Assembly: GCA_964505305.1 (NCBI GenBank)
Contig: CAZDHE010000014.1
Span: forward strand, 1-23,205
Reading direction: 5' to 3'
Length of the DNA stretch: 23,205 nt
Source of the DNA: JAXHLG01 sp964505305
GTDB lineage: Bacteria > Patescibacteriota > Minisyncoccia > Moranbacterales > DUUL01
Part shown: positions 12,634 to 20,792 of the stretch, one piece after another
How positions within the stretch are numbered: the first letter of the stretch is position 1
Layout: each line of letters starts with the position of its first letter
Translations under genes and position numbers: made by a program
The notes under the pieces: model-generated
What the model was told of the DNA's origin: nothing
The model's database searches: none
What the model saw: the letters and a program-made list of their open reading frames with translations, nothing else

Positions 12634-13884
12634 CTATTTTTCAATCCCCGGAATGGGAAATTTAGCGCAAAAATCTTCCACCTCTTTTTTGATTCCCCTT
12701 AAAGTTTCTTCATTGTCTCTATTTTTGACCGCTTTATCAATCCAGCCAACCACTTTTTTCATATCTCCTTCTTCCATCCCTCTGGTTGTCAAAGCCGGTG
12801 TTCCAAATCTTACCCCGGAAGGCTTCATCGGAGGGTTGGGATCGTTGGGAATAGTAGAGCGGCTCACCGATATCCCGCTTTTTTCCAAAATTTGCTCGGC
12901 TCTTCTTCCATTAATTCCCTTGCTTGTCATATCCACCACTATCAAGTGATTATCAGTTCCTCCGGAAACAACTTTGTAGCCAAGATTTTCAAATTCCTCG
13001 GCCATCTTTTTGGCATTGGCAATCACTTGTCGGGCGTAATCTTTAAAATCATCCTGCAGGGCTTCTTTAAAAGCCACCGCTTTAGCGGCTGTAATATGAT
13101 CATGAGGACCGCCTTGCATACCCGGAAAAACGGCTTTATCTACCATAGAAGCAAATTCTTCCTTACACATAATCATAGCTCCGCGAGGTCCTCGCAGGGT
13201 TTTGTGGGTAGTGGTGGAAACTACATTAAAAATAGAAACCGGATTATCCATTGCTCCGGCAGCTATCAATCCGGCAGTGTGGGCTATATCAGCAAAGGTG
13301 TAAGCGCCTATTTTATCGGCGATTTCTTTGAAACGCTTCCAGTCCACTTCTCTAGAGTAAGCGCTAAAACCGGCTACTATCATTTTAGGCTTTTCTTTCA
13401 ACGCCAGCTTTTCCACTTCTTTCATATCAATATAACCGGTCTGGTTATCCACTTCATATTGAACAAAATCATAAAGCATCCCGGAAAAATTAACCGGGTG
13501 ACCGTGAGATAAATGCCCCCCATGATCCAGCTTCAAACCCATTACCTTATCGCCGGGCTTTAAAAAAGCAAAATACACCGCTGCGTTTGCCGGAGACCCC
13601 GAAAGAGGTTGGACATTAACGTGCTCGGCGTTAAAAATTTTTTTGGCTCTTTCTATGGCTAAATTCTCCATGTCATCCACCACTTGATTTCCTCCATAAT
13701 ATCTTTTTCCCGGATAGCCTTCGCTGTATTTGTTAGTCAAAACGCTTCCCATCGCTTCCAAGACAGCGCCGGAAACATAATTCTCCGAAGCAATCAATTC
13801 CATCTCTTTCATTTGTCTTTGTTTTTCTTTGGCAATTATGTCCAAAACCGCTTCATCCTCCTTTTTTAGATTGGAATAATCCAT
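12634..13884 (-). CDS. glyA: Serine hydroxymethyltransferase
   Basis: The 416-aa PLP enzyme interconverts serine and glycine while loading THF with a methylene group, which FolD then oxidises. It is cytoplasmic and normally a dimer or tetramer. The fold-type I motifs are intact: NKYSEGYPGKRYYGG (51-65), SGSPAN (95-100), HGGHLSHG (121-128), FADIAHTAGL (197-206, with D199 and H202 at the cofactor), and STTTHKTLRGPRG (223-235), where K228 forms the PLP Schiff base. GTPALTTRGM (361-370) is the conserved C-terminal block. Length is normal. The start ATG (MDYSNLKKED) lies 24 bp after the ftsB-like stop, so the two are probably co-transcribed. The stop TAG is 4 bp from the flanking duplication of element E2. 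Confidence 0.97.
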   Translation of the reverse strand: MDYSNLKKEDEAVLDIIAKEKQRQMKEMELIASENYVSGAVLEAMGSVLTNKYSEGYPGKRYYGGNQVVDDMENLAIERAKKIFNAEHVNVQPLSGSPANAAVYFAFLKPGDKVMGLKLDHGGHLSHGHPVNFSGMLYDFVQYEVDNQTGYIDMKEVEKLALKEKPKMIVAGFSAYSREVDWKRFKEIADKIGAYTFADIAHTAGLIAAGAMDNPVSIFNVVSTTTHKTLRGPRGAMIMCKEEFASMVDKAVFPGMQGGPHDHITAAKAVAFKEALQDDFKDYARQVIANAKKMAEEFENLGYKVVSGGTDNHLIVVDMTSKGINGRRAEQILEKSGISVSRSTIPNDPNPPMKPSGVRFGTPALTTRGMEEGDMKKVVGWIDKAVKNRDNEETLRGIKKEVEDFCAKFPIPGIEK

Positions 13885-13908
13885 TTTAAAACTTTTAAAT
13901 ATTAAACT

Positions 13909-14319
13909 TTACAACCCGAAAAAATAATGCCACCAATAATAATAATTGGCCCTGCTGAGAGAAACCTCTGCTTTGTCGGAGGATTTTTCTTGTTCTTCCG
14001 CAGCTTCCGTGCTGGCTTTCTTGACCACCACCACCTTTTCACCTTCCTTGACCAAATCAAGTTTTTCTTTGGCTTCTCTTTCTTTAAATTCATCCGAATT
14101 AAAATATTCCGCCAACTGCCTCAATTCGCTATTATCTTTTTCGAATTTATCTATTTCTTTTTGAAGAGCCAAAACTTCCTCATTAATTTCTTCTTGCTTA
14201 TAAACCTCGCGGGATATTTTAAAACAAATAAAAGCCAGCAGGAAAACGCCTCCGATAAAAAAAATCTTAAATCCCCAGCCAAATCTGCTTTTACTTTTTT
14301 TATATTCGCTCCTATTCAT
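13909..14319 (-). CDS. FtsB/DivIC-type septum formation protein
   Basis: This bitopic cell-division protein is 136 aa from the ATG chosen here (MNRSEYKKSK). A TTG 39 bases upstream would add 13 residues but has no better signal. It has a basic cytoplasmic N-terminus, one TM helix (about residues 17-35), then an extracellular coiled coil (about 38-75) leading to FNSDEFKEREAKEKLDLVKE, the typical end of the DivIC/FtsB domain. In the family this helix pairs with FtsL and FtsQ to activate septal wall synthesis. The tail is unusual: an acidic linker followed by the aromatic end NYYYWWHYFFGL. I recall a similar W-W-x-Y-F-F ending in other CPR homologues. It sits between the 37-aa peptide and glyA. 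Confidence 0.8.
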   Translation of the reverse strand: MNRSEYKKSKSRFGWGFKIFFIGGVFLLAFICFKISREVYKQEEINEEVLALQKEIDKFEKDNSELRQLAEYFNSDEFKEREAKEKLDLVKEGEKVVVVKKASTEAAEEQEKSSDKAEVSLSRANYYYWWHYFFGL

Positions 14320-14461
14320 TTTGTTTTTAAAGTTTAATCCCCGAACTATTTTCACCAAATCTTGTGTTTAGTTTATTTTAAATCATATTTCCGAGAAAAA
14401 CAACTGCGACTGACTCCTTTTTCAAGTTTTTGCATTCTCAAAAACCCAAACGCGCAACCAG

Positions 14462-14575
14462 CTACATAGATTGTAGCAACGGTACCAAGGTAAAGCCAAT
14501 CATTCCGATGATGCCCAAAAGGCCAACTGTGATCCAAACAATTTTTACAATTTTACTTTTCTTGTTGATAATCAT
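14462..14575 (-). CDS. Small membrane peptide, 37 aa
   Basis: A short open frame encodes MIINKKSKIVKIVWITVGLL..., with a basic start (residues 1-11) and one transmembrane helix (about 12-34), ending LVPLLQSM and TAG. Length, basic start and single helix resemble very small CPR membrane proteins that I recall near division genes. That supports it as real, although no Shine-Dalgarno is present. It would be the first gene of the minus-strand unit, 142 bp before the ftsB-like start. Function unknown. The longer plus-strand frame over the same bases is not protein-like. Confidence 0.55.
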   Translation of the reverse strand: MIINKKSKIVKIVWITVGLLGIIGMIGFTLVPLLQSM

Positions 14576-14714
14576 ACTAATAAAATTATTTTTAACGCTT
14601 AACTTTACATACGCTTTTATAAACTCAAAAATCTTTTAAGCCCAAAAAATCCCTCTTTAAAATCATTTTCCGCTTGAGCCTTAAGGACACTCGCCCAAAA
14701 ACCGGAAAAATGAT

Positions 14715-14743
14715 TTGACTATTTACAATTATCTTGCTAAAAT
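14715..14743 (+). promoter_or_regulatory. Promoter of the rpmH-rnpA-yidC-jag cluster
   Basis: TTGACT (14715-14720) and TAAAAT (14738-14743) are exactly 17 bp apart, the best sigma-70-type match in the window. The predicted start near 14750 leaves a 30-nt leader before rpmH. The region is divergent, with the 37-aa gene leaving on the other strand. Confidence 0.8.
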
Positions 14744-14779
14744 GCTTTTTAGTCAAGTGTAATTTTTAGTAACTATTTT

Positions 14780-14920
14780 ATGCCAAAGAGAACTTATCAG
14801 CCCAAAAAAAGGAGAAGGGCTCGAGTCCACGGATTTTTGAAAAGATCCTCTACTAACAATGGTAAAAAAATTCTCCAAAGAAGAAGAAGTAAAGGCAGAA
14901 AAGCTCTAACAGTGGCTTAA
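14780..14920 (+). CDS. rpmH: Ribosomal protein L34
   Basis: This 46-aa very basic protein of the large ribosomal subunit is typical in length. It starts MPKRTYQPKKRRRARVHGFL, the L34 signature (K-R-T-[YF]-Q-P-x4-R-x4-H-G-F). It continues with an Arg/Lys-rich helix and ends RRRSKGRKALTVA. L34 binds domain III of 23S rRNA and is added during subunit assembly. The gene is the first of the classic rpmH-rnpA-yidC-jag order, behind a near-consensus promoter. No dnaA gene is next to it, unlike in many bacteria. It ends with TAA, 67 bp before rnpA. Confidence 0.97.
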   Translation: MPKRTYQPKKRRRARVHGFLKRSSTNNGKKILQRRRSKGRKALTVA

Positions 14921-14987
14921 TGCCTTTTTTGCCCGCTTAAGGTTAATTTATTTTTATTTAACAAGGAAGAACTTTAAGAAAAATTCA

Positions 14988-15353
14988 ATGCTGCCTCAGG
15001 AATTTAGGCTAAAAAGCAATAAGGATATAGAAAAAGTTTTTAAAAACGGAAAGACTGTAAGGAGCAGTTTTTTGTTTTTAAAATTTGCTCCCAATGACTC
15101 GGACTCGCAACAAAGTAAAATTGCTTTTTCCATAGGTTTAAGATATTCTAAGAAGGCGGTAAAAAGAAATAGAGCCAAAAGAGTTTTAAGAGAAGCGGCT
15201 AAAAATTTCCTCAAAGATATTAAACCCGGTTATAGCTTAGTTTTTTTCTTAGACAAAAATTTTTCCCAAGACTTGAACTTAGAAGAAGTCAAGACCCAAA
15301 TGAGCAAAACTCTTTCAACTGCCGGGCTACTTGAGTCTAACCATCGCCATTAA
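14988..15353 (+). CDS. rnpA: RNase P protein component
   Basis: The 121-aa basic protein subunit of ribonuclease P helps the RNA subunit to bind and mature the 5' ends of pre-tRNAs. The start MLPQEFRLKSNKDIEKVFKNG (FRL plus helix) is typical. IAFSIGLRYSKKAVKRNRAKR (45-65) contains the conserved R-N-R core (60-62), which lines the pre-tRNA leader-binding groove. KRVLREA follows as usual. Length is normal. The downstream gap to yidC is 59 bp and has no yidD gene, which many bacteria keep at this point. No strong Shine-Dalgarno is present. Confidence 0.95.
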   Translation: MLPQEFRLKSNKDIEKVFKNGKTVRSSFLFLKFAPNDSDSQQSKIAFSIGLRYSKKAVKRNRAKRVLREAAKNFLKDIKPGYSLVFFLDKNFSQDLNLEEVKTQMSKTLSTAGLLESNHRH

Positions 15354-15412
15354 ATTTGAAATCTCGCGGGCAAGCAGTAAAAACCGCATATTATAAGCTT
15401 TAAAACAAATAA

Positions 15413-16183
15413 ATGTCTTTTATCACCGATTTTTTTACAGTCACCATTTTTCAACCGCTTTTTAATCTGTTGATAGAAATTTACAATATTATTCCCGATT
15501 TGGGTATCAGCATTGTTATAATCACTGTTTTAATCAGAATAGCTCTTTTGCCGGTTTCCAAGAAATCCATCGAATCCCAAAAAAAGATGCAGGAATTACA
15601 GCCGGAGATCAAAAAAATCCAAGAGAAGTATAAAAATAATAAACAGAAGCAGGGCGAGGAAGTGATGAAGTTTTACAAAGAAAAAAAGGTTAACCCGGCC
15701 GCAGGATGTCTGCCTCTAATCATTCAATTGGTAATCTTAATAGCTCTTTACAGAGTATTTCTGGCAGTAATGGACTTTAATGGAAGCTCCGAATTGCTAT
15801 ACAGCTTTGTCGAAAATCCCGGCCACTTAAAAGAAATGGCTTTCTGGGGCCTTATTAATATAACAGAACGAAGCATTCCCTTGGCGATCGTAGCTTCCGG
15901 ATTTCAATTTTGGCAATCCAAAATGATGATGAAGAAGCAACAGAAAGATAAGAACCAAAAACCACAAAATAAGAAAAGCGGCAAAGAGCCTGATTTCGGA
16001 GAAATTATGCAACAGCAAATGCTTTATATGGGACCGATTTTAACTTTAATTATCGGTATAAGTTTCCCCGCCGGGCTTCCCCTCTACTGGCTAATAACAA
16101 CAATTTTTATGATAGGCCAGCAATACTATATTATGAAAAAGGATGAGAAACAGTCAGCTCAAACGGGCGGCCAGACCACTTGA
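15413..16183 (+). CDS. yidC: YidC/Oxa1-family membrane insertase (short form)
   Basis: This 256-aa insertase helps membrane proteins fold into the inner membrane, alone or with SecYEG. It lacks the large periplasmic P1 domain of proteobacterial YidC and so matches the short Gram-positive/CPR form. After an initial hydrophobic segment, VIITVLIRIALLP (35-47) is the first core TM with the conserved groove arginine R42. A basic cytoplasmic hairpin (48-95) leads to NPAAGCLPLIIQLVILIALY (94-113), a family signature. Two further TM blocks lie at about 138-165 and 203-235, ending FPAGLPLYWLITTIF, also a signature. A lysine-rich cytoplasmic insert (175-192) separates them. It ends with TGA. The likely RNA-binding jag gene follows after 53 bp. 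Confidence 0.95.
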   Translation: MSFITDFFTVTIFQPLFNLLIEIYNIIPDLGISIVIITVLIRIALLPVSKKSIESQKKMQELQPEIKKIQEKYKNNKQKQGEEVMKFYKEKKVNPAAGCLPLIIQLVILIALYRVFLAVMDFNGSSELLYSFVENPGHLKEMAFWGLINITERSIPLAIVASGFQFWQSKMMMKKQQKDKNQKPQNKKSGKEPDFGEIMQQQMLYMGPILTLIIGISFPAGLPLYWLITTIFMIGQQYYIMKKDEKQSAQTGGQTT

Positions 16184-16236
16184 GTTTCCGAAATTTTAGT
16201 TTTTGAAATGCTTATTTAAAGATTTAATATAATTTT

Positions 16237-16704
16237 ATGGGTATGGAAGAAAGAAAAAAAATCTTAGAGGGAATAACTAAGGAAATTTTGGATAAAATGG
16301 ATATTCAAGCCAATATCTATATAGCCAGTGATGCTATGCCGGAAGATGATTCTATTTACATACAAATACACTCCCAGGAATCCGGAAACTTAATCGGGAA
16401 ATCCGGCGCCCACCTCTTTGCTCTGCAACACATTATCAGAGTTATGGCGATGAAAAAAATAGGAGAAAGAATTAATTTCACCGTAGACGTAAACAGCTAT
16501 ATCGAAAATCAAAAAGAAGCTTTAATGGAAAAAGTCTTAGAAACTATAGACAAAGTTCAAAAGAAACAAGAGCCCATAGAACTACCTCCAATGAACGCTT
16601 ATGAAAGAAGACTTGTTCATATGAAAGTAGCCGCCAAGAGCGACTTGGAAACCGACAGTATCGGCGAAGGAGATGAAAGAAGAGTGGTTATTAAGCCAAA
16701 ATAA
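16237..16704 (+). CDS. jag: Jag/KhpB-type KH-R3H RNA-binding protein
   Basis: This 155-aa cytoplasmic RNA-binding protein has two single-strand nucleic-acid domains. The KH domain (about 24-92) has the loop GNLIGKSGAHLFALQ (50-64) with G-K-S-G at 54-57. The R3H domain (about 112-152) has PPMNAYERRLVHMKV, with R124-x3-H128. The N-terminal Jag-N domain of firmicute homologues is absent. Homologues bind small RNAs and mRNAs and affect cell-wall elongation and division. A TTGAAA/TATAAT pair with 19-bp spacing (16203-16233) ends only 3 bp before the ATG, so a separate, nearly leaderless transcript is possible; Met3 is an alternative start. It is the last gene of the rpmH cluster. Confidence 0.92.
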   Translation: MGMEERKKILEGITKEILDKMDIQANIYIASDAMPEDDSIYIQIHSQESGNLIGKSGAHLFALQHIIRVMAMKKIGERINFTVDVNSYIENQKEALMEKVLETIDKVQKKQEPIELPPMNAYERRLVHMKVAAKSDLETDSIGEGDERRVVIKPK

Positions 16705-17050
16705 AACTTATTCAGATTAGCCTATAAAACAACAAAATTTATAGAAACTTAATGGTTTATAAATATCAAGCCCAAAATCATAAGTTCCAAATAAGCACCG
16801 AGTTTCAATTTTCAAGATTCTCTACCGAATTAAAAAAATTTTTAGGTCTATCAATAGATTTTTAAATTAACAAAACGCAAATTACAACAAAATATAGCTT
16901 TAGGTACACAAAAATATTATTTGCAGTTTTAAGTCTGAGTTTTATTTGCTAATTACATACTGTGCTTTGCGGATTTTTTAAAATTAATATCCTAAATTAT
17001 TTAGCAGTTTTTACTTTTGAGTTTTATATTTTGACTTTTGAGCTAAATCC
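16705..17050. other. Intergenic gap between jag and the flippase gene
   Basis: No gene is seen. An A/T-only stem CTATAAA/TTTATAG (16722-16744) lies just after jag and is a weak terminator candidate. The last 35 bases before the flippase ATG are the TTTTGAGTTTTATATTTTGACTTTTGAG words of the dispersed repeat family. Confidence 0.5.
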
Positions 17051-18493
17051 ATGTCCACTTCCAAAAAAATAGTTTACAATGTTGTTTTTTCTTCCGTGGC
17101 CAAAATATTAAGCACGGCCGCCGCCTTGGTAGCTATTGCTTTAATCACCAGGCACTTGGGACAAGAAGGCTTTGGGTGGTATGCTACCGCTTTAGCTTTT
17201 TTACCTTTTTTTGGAGCGCTCGGAGATTGGGGTCTTCCGCAAACCACCGCTATGCGAATCTCCAAACCGGCTGCCAAAGAAAAAAAGGTGGTTTCCAACT
17301 CTTTCGGAATAAGGCTTTTTATTTCCTTGGGAATTTTGATGGCTACTCCCTTAATCACAGCCTTTCTTCCCTATCCTAAGGAAATCAAGCTGGCTATTGT
17401 TTTAATAGCTTTTTCTTATGTCTTTTCTTCCACTTACCAAGTTTTAATCGGAATGTTTCAAAAAAGGCTCTTAATGGACCGAGTGACCGGAGCAGAACTT
17501 ATCGGCAAAATAACCCAGGTTATTTTGATACTTACCGGCATAAAATTAGGGTGGGGATTTTATTTTATTGTAGGAACCATGCTGGTTAATGTTGCCGTCA
17601 ATTTTACTTTAATTTTCTTGATGTCACGCCGTTTTATTAAGTTCAAGCCCGCCTTTGACTTTCCCTATTGGAAAAATTTTCTCCGCCAAGCCATCCCCAT
17701 CGGCATAGGAACAGCTCTAACTTTTGTTTATTTCAAATCCAACACCATACTGCTTTCCTTGCTGCGTCCCGCGGAAGACGTGGGAATCTTCGGAGCGGCC
17801 CAAAAAGTCATAGAAAGTGTTAGCTTCTTCCCCGCTATGATAGTAGGCCTTACAATGCCTCTATTCGCTTATAATATATCCAAAAACAAAGAAAGATTTA
17901 GATTTATTGTTAATGAGAACTACAAAGTTTTTTTTGTTTTAACTATTCCTCTGGTTGTTGGCGGAGTAATGCTGGCAGACGGAATTATCAACATTATAGC
18001 CGGAGCCGAATTCCAGGCCTCCGTGCCGGTTCTGCAAACTGTTATTTTTGCTCTGGCACTGATTTTCTTTGGAAACTTATTCATAAATATCTTAATTGCC
18101 GCCAATTTACAAAAATATATGTTCATTGCTCTTTTAATCTGCGCTGTATTTAATGTTTCCACCAACCTATATTTTATACCCAGATTTCCCGAAGCTTCTT
18201 ATATGGTTCCGGCGGTTATCTCGGTTATCACTGAATTGATGGTGGTTTTTTTAACCGGAATATTTATTTACAAAAAACTCAACTTTTTTCCCAAGGTGGA
18301 AAAATTATTTTTTATGCTTGCGTCCGGATTCTTAATGGGTTTTTACCTCTGGTTTTTAAAAGATTGGAGTTTTTTCTTTCTTTTAATTACTTCCCCTTTC
18401 ATTTATTTTGCCGGCCTAATCATTTTTAAAGTAATATCCAAAAAAGAATTGGAAAGCCTCCTTTTCAAATCAAAACAAGTCAAACAACCGTAG
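17051..18493 (+). CDS. Wzx/MATE-type polysaccharide flippase
   Basis: This 480-aa integral membrane protein has about 12-14 predicted helices and belongs to the polysaccharide transporter (PST, MOP) superfamily. It starts with SSVAKILSTAAALVAIALITRHLGQEGFGWYATALAF (14-50), the typical amphipathic first helix and G-x-x-x-F/Y-G loop of RfbX/Wzx proteins, followed by FFGALGDWGLPQTTAMRISK. Family members flip lipid-linked oligosaccharides or related glycans across the inner membrane. The close GT2 gene 9 bp downstream fits a surface-polysaccharide assembly pair. Length is normal for the family. It could also be another MOP subfamily member, but a drug exporter is less likely given the neighbour. 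The upstream words are dispersed repeats and no Shine-Dalgarno is seen. Confidence 0.88.
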   Translation: MSTSKKIVYNVVFSSVAKILSTAAALVAIALITRHLGQEGFGWYATALAFLPFFGALGDWGLPQTTAMRISKPAAKEKKVVSNSFGIRLFISLGILMATPLITAFLPYPKEIKLAIVLIAFSYVFSSTYQVLIGMFQKRLLMDRVTGAELIGKITQVILILTGIKLGWGFYFIVGTMLVNVAVNFTLIFLMSRRFIKFKPAFDFPYWKNFLRQAIPIGIGTALTFVYFKSNTILLSLLRPAEDVGIFGAAQKVIESVSFFPAMIVGLTMPLFAYNISKNKERFRFIVNENYKVFFVLTIPLVVGGVMLADGIINIIAGAEFQASVPVLQTVIFALALIFFGNLFINILIAANLQKYMFIALLICAVFNVSTNLYFIPRFPEASYMVPAVISVITELMVVFLTGIFIYKKLNFFPKVEKLFFMLASGFLMGFYLWFLKDWSFFFLLITSPFIYFAGLIIFKVISKKELESLLFKSKQVKQP

Positions 18494-18501
18494 AAAAGTT
18501 A

Positions 18502-19356
18502 ATGAAAAAACCCGTAAAAATAACAACCGTCATTGTCACCTACAACAATCAAAAAAGCATTGACAAATGCCTTTCTTCTCTTGTTTTTAATCAAAATCCG
18601 GACACTCTCCAGAACAAAATAATCGTCGTTGACAACCACTCCAAAGATCAAACCGTTGAATTTGTTAAACAAAAATACGCTTCCCGGGTCAAAATAATGC
18701 GAAACAATTCTAATCGTGGTTTCGCTTCGGCAATTAACCAAGTCATTCAAAAAGAAATCAAAGGAAGAAAGCCGGACTGTTTTTTTCTCTTAAACCCCGA
18801 TGCTTGGCTTGAAAAAAATTGCCTCCCTCTTTTGATAAAAGAATTTATTGAAAGAAACTCCTCGGATATAATTTCTCCGGTAATAAAAAATCAAAATAAA
18901 AAAGTGGTTTTTCAGGGCGGAAAAATAAAATGGCTTAACTTTAAAGCCGTCCATTGTTTTTCTGAAAATTGTAATCTTGATTACATCACGGGGGCTTCAA
19001 TGCTTTTAAAATCAGATGTTTTTTCCAATATCGGTTTTTTTGACGAAAGATTTTTCCTGTATTACGAGGATGTGGATTTTTGTCGAAGAGCCAAAAAAGC
19101 CGGATTTAAAATGAAGATAATCAAAAAAGCCATTACTTATCACAATGAATCCCAGTCCTCCTCCTCTAAAACCAAAAACTATTACTTGGTTAAAAGCGGC
19201 GCGCTGTTTTTTTACAAACATTCACCTTTTCTTTTAAAACCTTACTTTTGGCTTATTTTTTACTTAAGGCTCCTTTATCACAGCTTTTCCGGTAAAAAAG
19301 AAGTAAAAAAAGGCTTAATAAAAGCTCTAAAACAGATTCAACAACAAAAAGATTAA
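18502..19356 (+). CDS. GT2-family glycosyltransferase (rhamnosyltransferase-like)
   Basis: This 284-aa GT-A transferase has no N-terminal TM. ITTVIVTYNN (7-16) and IIVVDNHSKD (40-49) are the nucleotide-sugar-binding strands. NRGFASAINQ (71-80) and FLLNPDAW (95-102, the D-x-D region) bind the donor diphosphate and metal. ITGASMLLK (162-170) and DERFFLYYEDVDFCRRAKKAG (181-201) contain the acceptor site and the probable base E189/D190. ITYHNESQSS (211-220) is the third block typical of WbbL/rhamnosyltransferase-like GT2s. It starts 9 bp after the flippase stop, so the two are translationally close. The donor is only inferred (rhamnose or another dTDP-sugar); the two genes likely make and export a short surface glycan. 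Confidence 0.9.
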   Translation: MKKPVKITTVIVTYNNQKSIDKCLSSLVFNQNPDTLQNKIIVVDNHSKDQTVEFVKQKYASRVKIMRNNSNRGFASAINQVIQKEIKGRKPDCFFLLNPDAWLEKNCLPLLIKEFIERNSSDIISPVIKNQNKKVVFQGGKIKWLNFKAVHCFSENCNLDYITGASMLLKSDVFSNIGFFDERFFLYYEDVDFCRRAKKAGFKMKIIKKAITYHNESQSSSSKTKNYYLVKSGALFFYKHSPFLLKPYFWLIFYLRLLYHSFSGKKEVKKGLIKALKQIQQQKD

Positions 19357-19539
19357 GTTTAAGATTCCCCGCTTCCCCTTTCTTAACCGCTTTATTCTAA
19401 ATTCTAAGTCTTCAGCTTCCTTTACAGCCGACAAACAATCGGCTATTCATAAAACAGAAAATTCTCACTTGCTTTCCTTACCCGGCGGGATGTGATAGAA
19501 TAATTGCCGATAGATAATTCCTAAACAATTTTAAAAACT

Positions 19540-20679
19540 ATGAACACTTCCTATTCGGCCCTAAACTCTTTTCAAACTTGCCCTCTTAAATATAAATATG
19601 AGGCTATAGATAAAATCAAGGCCAAGAAAAAATCTCCCGAGGCTCAATTCGGAACCCTCATTCATGATGTGATGAAATTTATCCATACCGGAAATTTCAC
19701 TTTGCCCAGCCAAAAAGACGCCTTGGAGTATTTCACCAAAAATTGGATTTCCGAAGCTTTCAAAGACGAGTTTCAAGAGCGGTCCGCTTTTGCCCAAGGA
19801 GTAAGGATTATTCAGGACTATTACAAAAAAAACGACCCCAACAAATTTAAAATAGTAGATCTGGAATCCAGATTCACCGTCGATCTTCAACAAGACAATG
19901 AAACTCATATTATTTCAGGGATAATCGACCGAATAGATAAAACCGCTGACGGATTTGAAATCATTGATTACAAAACCTCCGGCAAGCTGCCTGCCCAATC
20001 CCACGTGGAAGAAGATTTACAGCTATTGATTTACCTTTTAGCTTTCTTAAAAAGATATCCTCAATTTTCCAAACAAACGGAAAAAATAAAATTGAGTCTC
20101 TATTTTCTAAAACACGGAACCAAGTTGACCGCCATTAAAACCAAACAACAATTAGAGGAAGAAAAAGTCCGTATTTTTGATCTGTTGGAGCAAATCAAGA
20201 AATCCGACTTCGCGCCTCAAGTCTCGGCTTTATGCGACTGGTGCGATTTTCAGGAAATATGCCCTATGTGGAAGCATAAATTTAAAGAAGAAAAGAAGAC
20301 TCCCACCGAGCAAGAAAAAAAACAAATCATAGAGCAATACTTAGTGCTTCAAGACAAACTAAAAGAGGAGAAAAAGCAAATTCAAGAATTGCAACAGCAA
20401 ATTTTGGAAATAATGGAAGAAGAAAAAGCCGATCGCCTATTCAGTCAAGATAAAATCATAGCCAAAAAACCTTACAAAACCTACGAGTACGATGAAGAAA
20501 CCGTTAAAAATGTTTTAGAAGAAGCCGGTTTGTGGCAGGAGGCACTTAAATTAGACAAGGCCAAACTAAAAAAAATAACTTCCACCTTGCCCCCCAATTT
20601 AAAAAGAACCGTGGAAAACGCCTGCTACGTCAGCAAAGAAAGCTGGGGCTTATCAATCAAAAAGAATAACCAAAAATAA
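19540..20679 (+). CDS. RecB-family PD-(D/E)XK nuclease with Fe-S-type cysteines
   Basis: This 379-aa protein resembles the nuclease domain of AddB/RecB-type exonucleases. YSALNSFQTCPLKYKY (5-20) starts the fold. GTLIHDVMK (38-46) supplies H42, GIIDRID (127-133) D130, and IIDYKTSG (141-148) the D143-x-K145 pair, with QLLIYLLAF (161-169) behind it. Together these form the metal-dependent phosphodiesterase site. C14 and the CDWCDFQEIC cluster (232-241) match the four-cysteine iron-sulfur pattern of such nucleases. The C-terminus (about 255-295) is a coiled coil and then a lysine-rich domain of unknown role. No AddA/RecB helicase is fused or adjacent, but a PcrA/UvrD helicase gene converges from the right. 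It could act in DNA end processing or be a Cas4-like stand-alone nuclease. Confidence 0.88.
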   Translation: MNTSYSALNSFQTCPLKYKYEAIDKIKAKKKSPEAQFGTLIHDVMKFIHTGNFTLPSQKDALEYFTKNWISEAFKDEFQERSAFAQGVRIIQDYYKKNDPNKFKIVDLESRFTVDLQQDNETHIISGIIDRIDKTADGFEIIDYKTSGKLPAQSHVEEDLQLLIYLLAFLKRYPQFSKQTEKIKLSLYFLKHGTKLTAIKTKQQLEEEKVRIFDLLEQIKKSDFAPQVSALCDWCDFQEICPMWKHKFKEEKKTPTEQEKKQIIEQYLVLQDKLKEEKKQIQELQQQILEIMEEEKADRLFSQDKIIAKKPYKTYEYDEETVKNVLEEAGLWQEALKLDKAKLKKITSTLPPNLKRTVENACYVSKESWGLSIKKNNQK

Positions 20680-20792
20680 AAAAGTTTAAAAAAGTTTAAA
20701 AAACGAAACTGGCCCGGTTCTCGTGGCCATTACAGTGGCTAAGATGGTAGTTGCGAAACCAAGAAAATTCTAAAACTTAGAAATTTTCATCT

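Noticed and set aside
12892..13512. 206-aa plus-strand frame
   Set aside because: It lies entirely opposite glyA, whose protein is fully conserved, so it is an antisense shadow.
13909..14358. TTG start for the ftsB-like gene
   Set aside because: The extra 13 residues have no Shine-Dalgarno or conserved pattern. The downstream ATG gives the usual short basic N-terminus before the membrane helix.
14430..14639. 69-aa plus-strand frame
   Set aside because: It overlaps the more plausible 37-aa membrane peptide on the minus strand and the divergent promoter region. Its sequence is a shadow of AT-rich DNA.
14576..14779. Possible replication origin next to rpmH at a strand switch
   Set aside because: rpmH often neighbours dnaA and oriC, and the genes diverge here, but I see no dnaA gene, no cluster of DnaA boxes and no repeated AT-rich unwinding motif. 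The region is explained by two promoters.
19424..19444. Terminator hairpin after the GT2 gene
   Set aside because: AGCCGA/TCGGCT gives only a 6-bp stem and is not followed by a T run, so the evidence is too weak for a feature.
20680..20792. Strong shared terminator between the convergent nuclease and helicase genes
   Set aside because: Only short stems (TGGCC/GGCCA, TTCTA/TAGAA) are visible, with no clear stem and T run for either strand.
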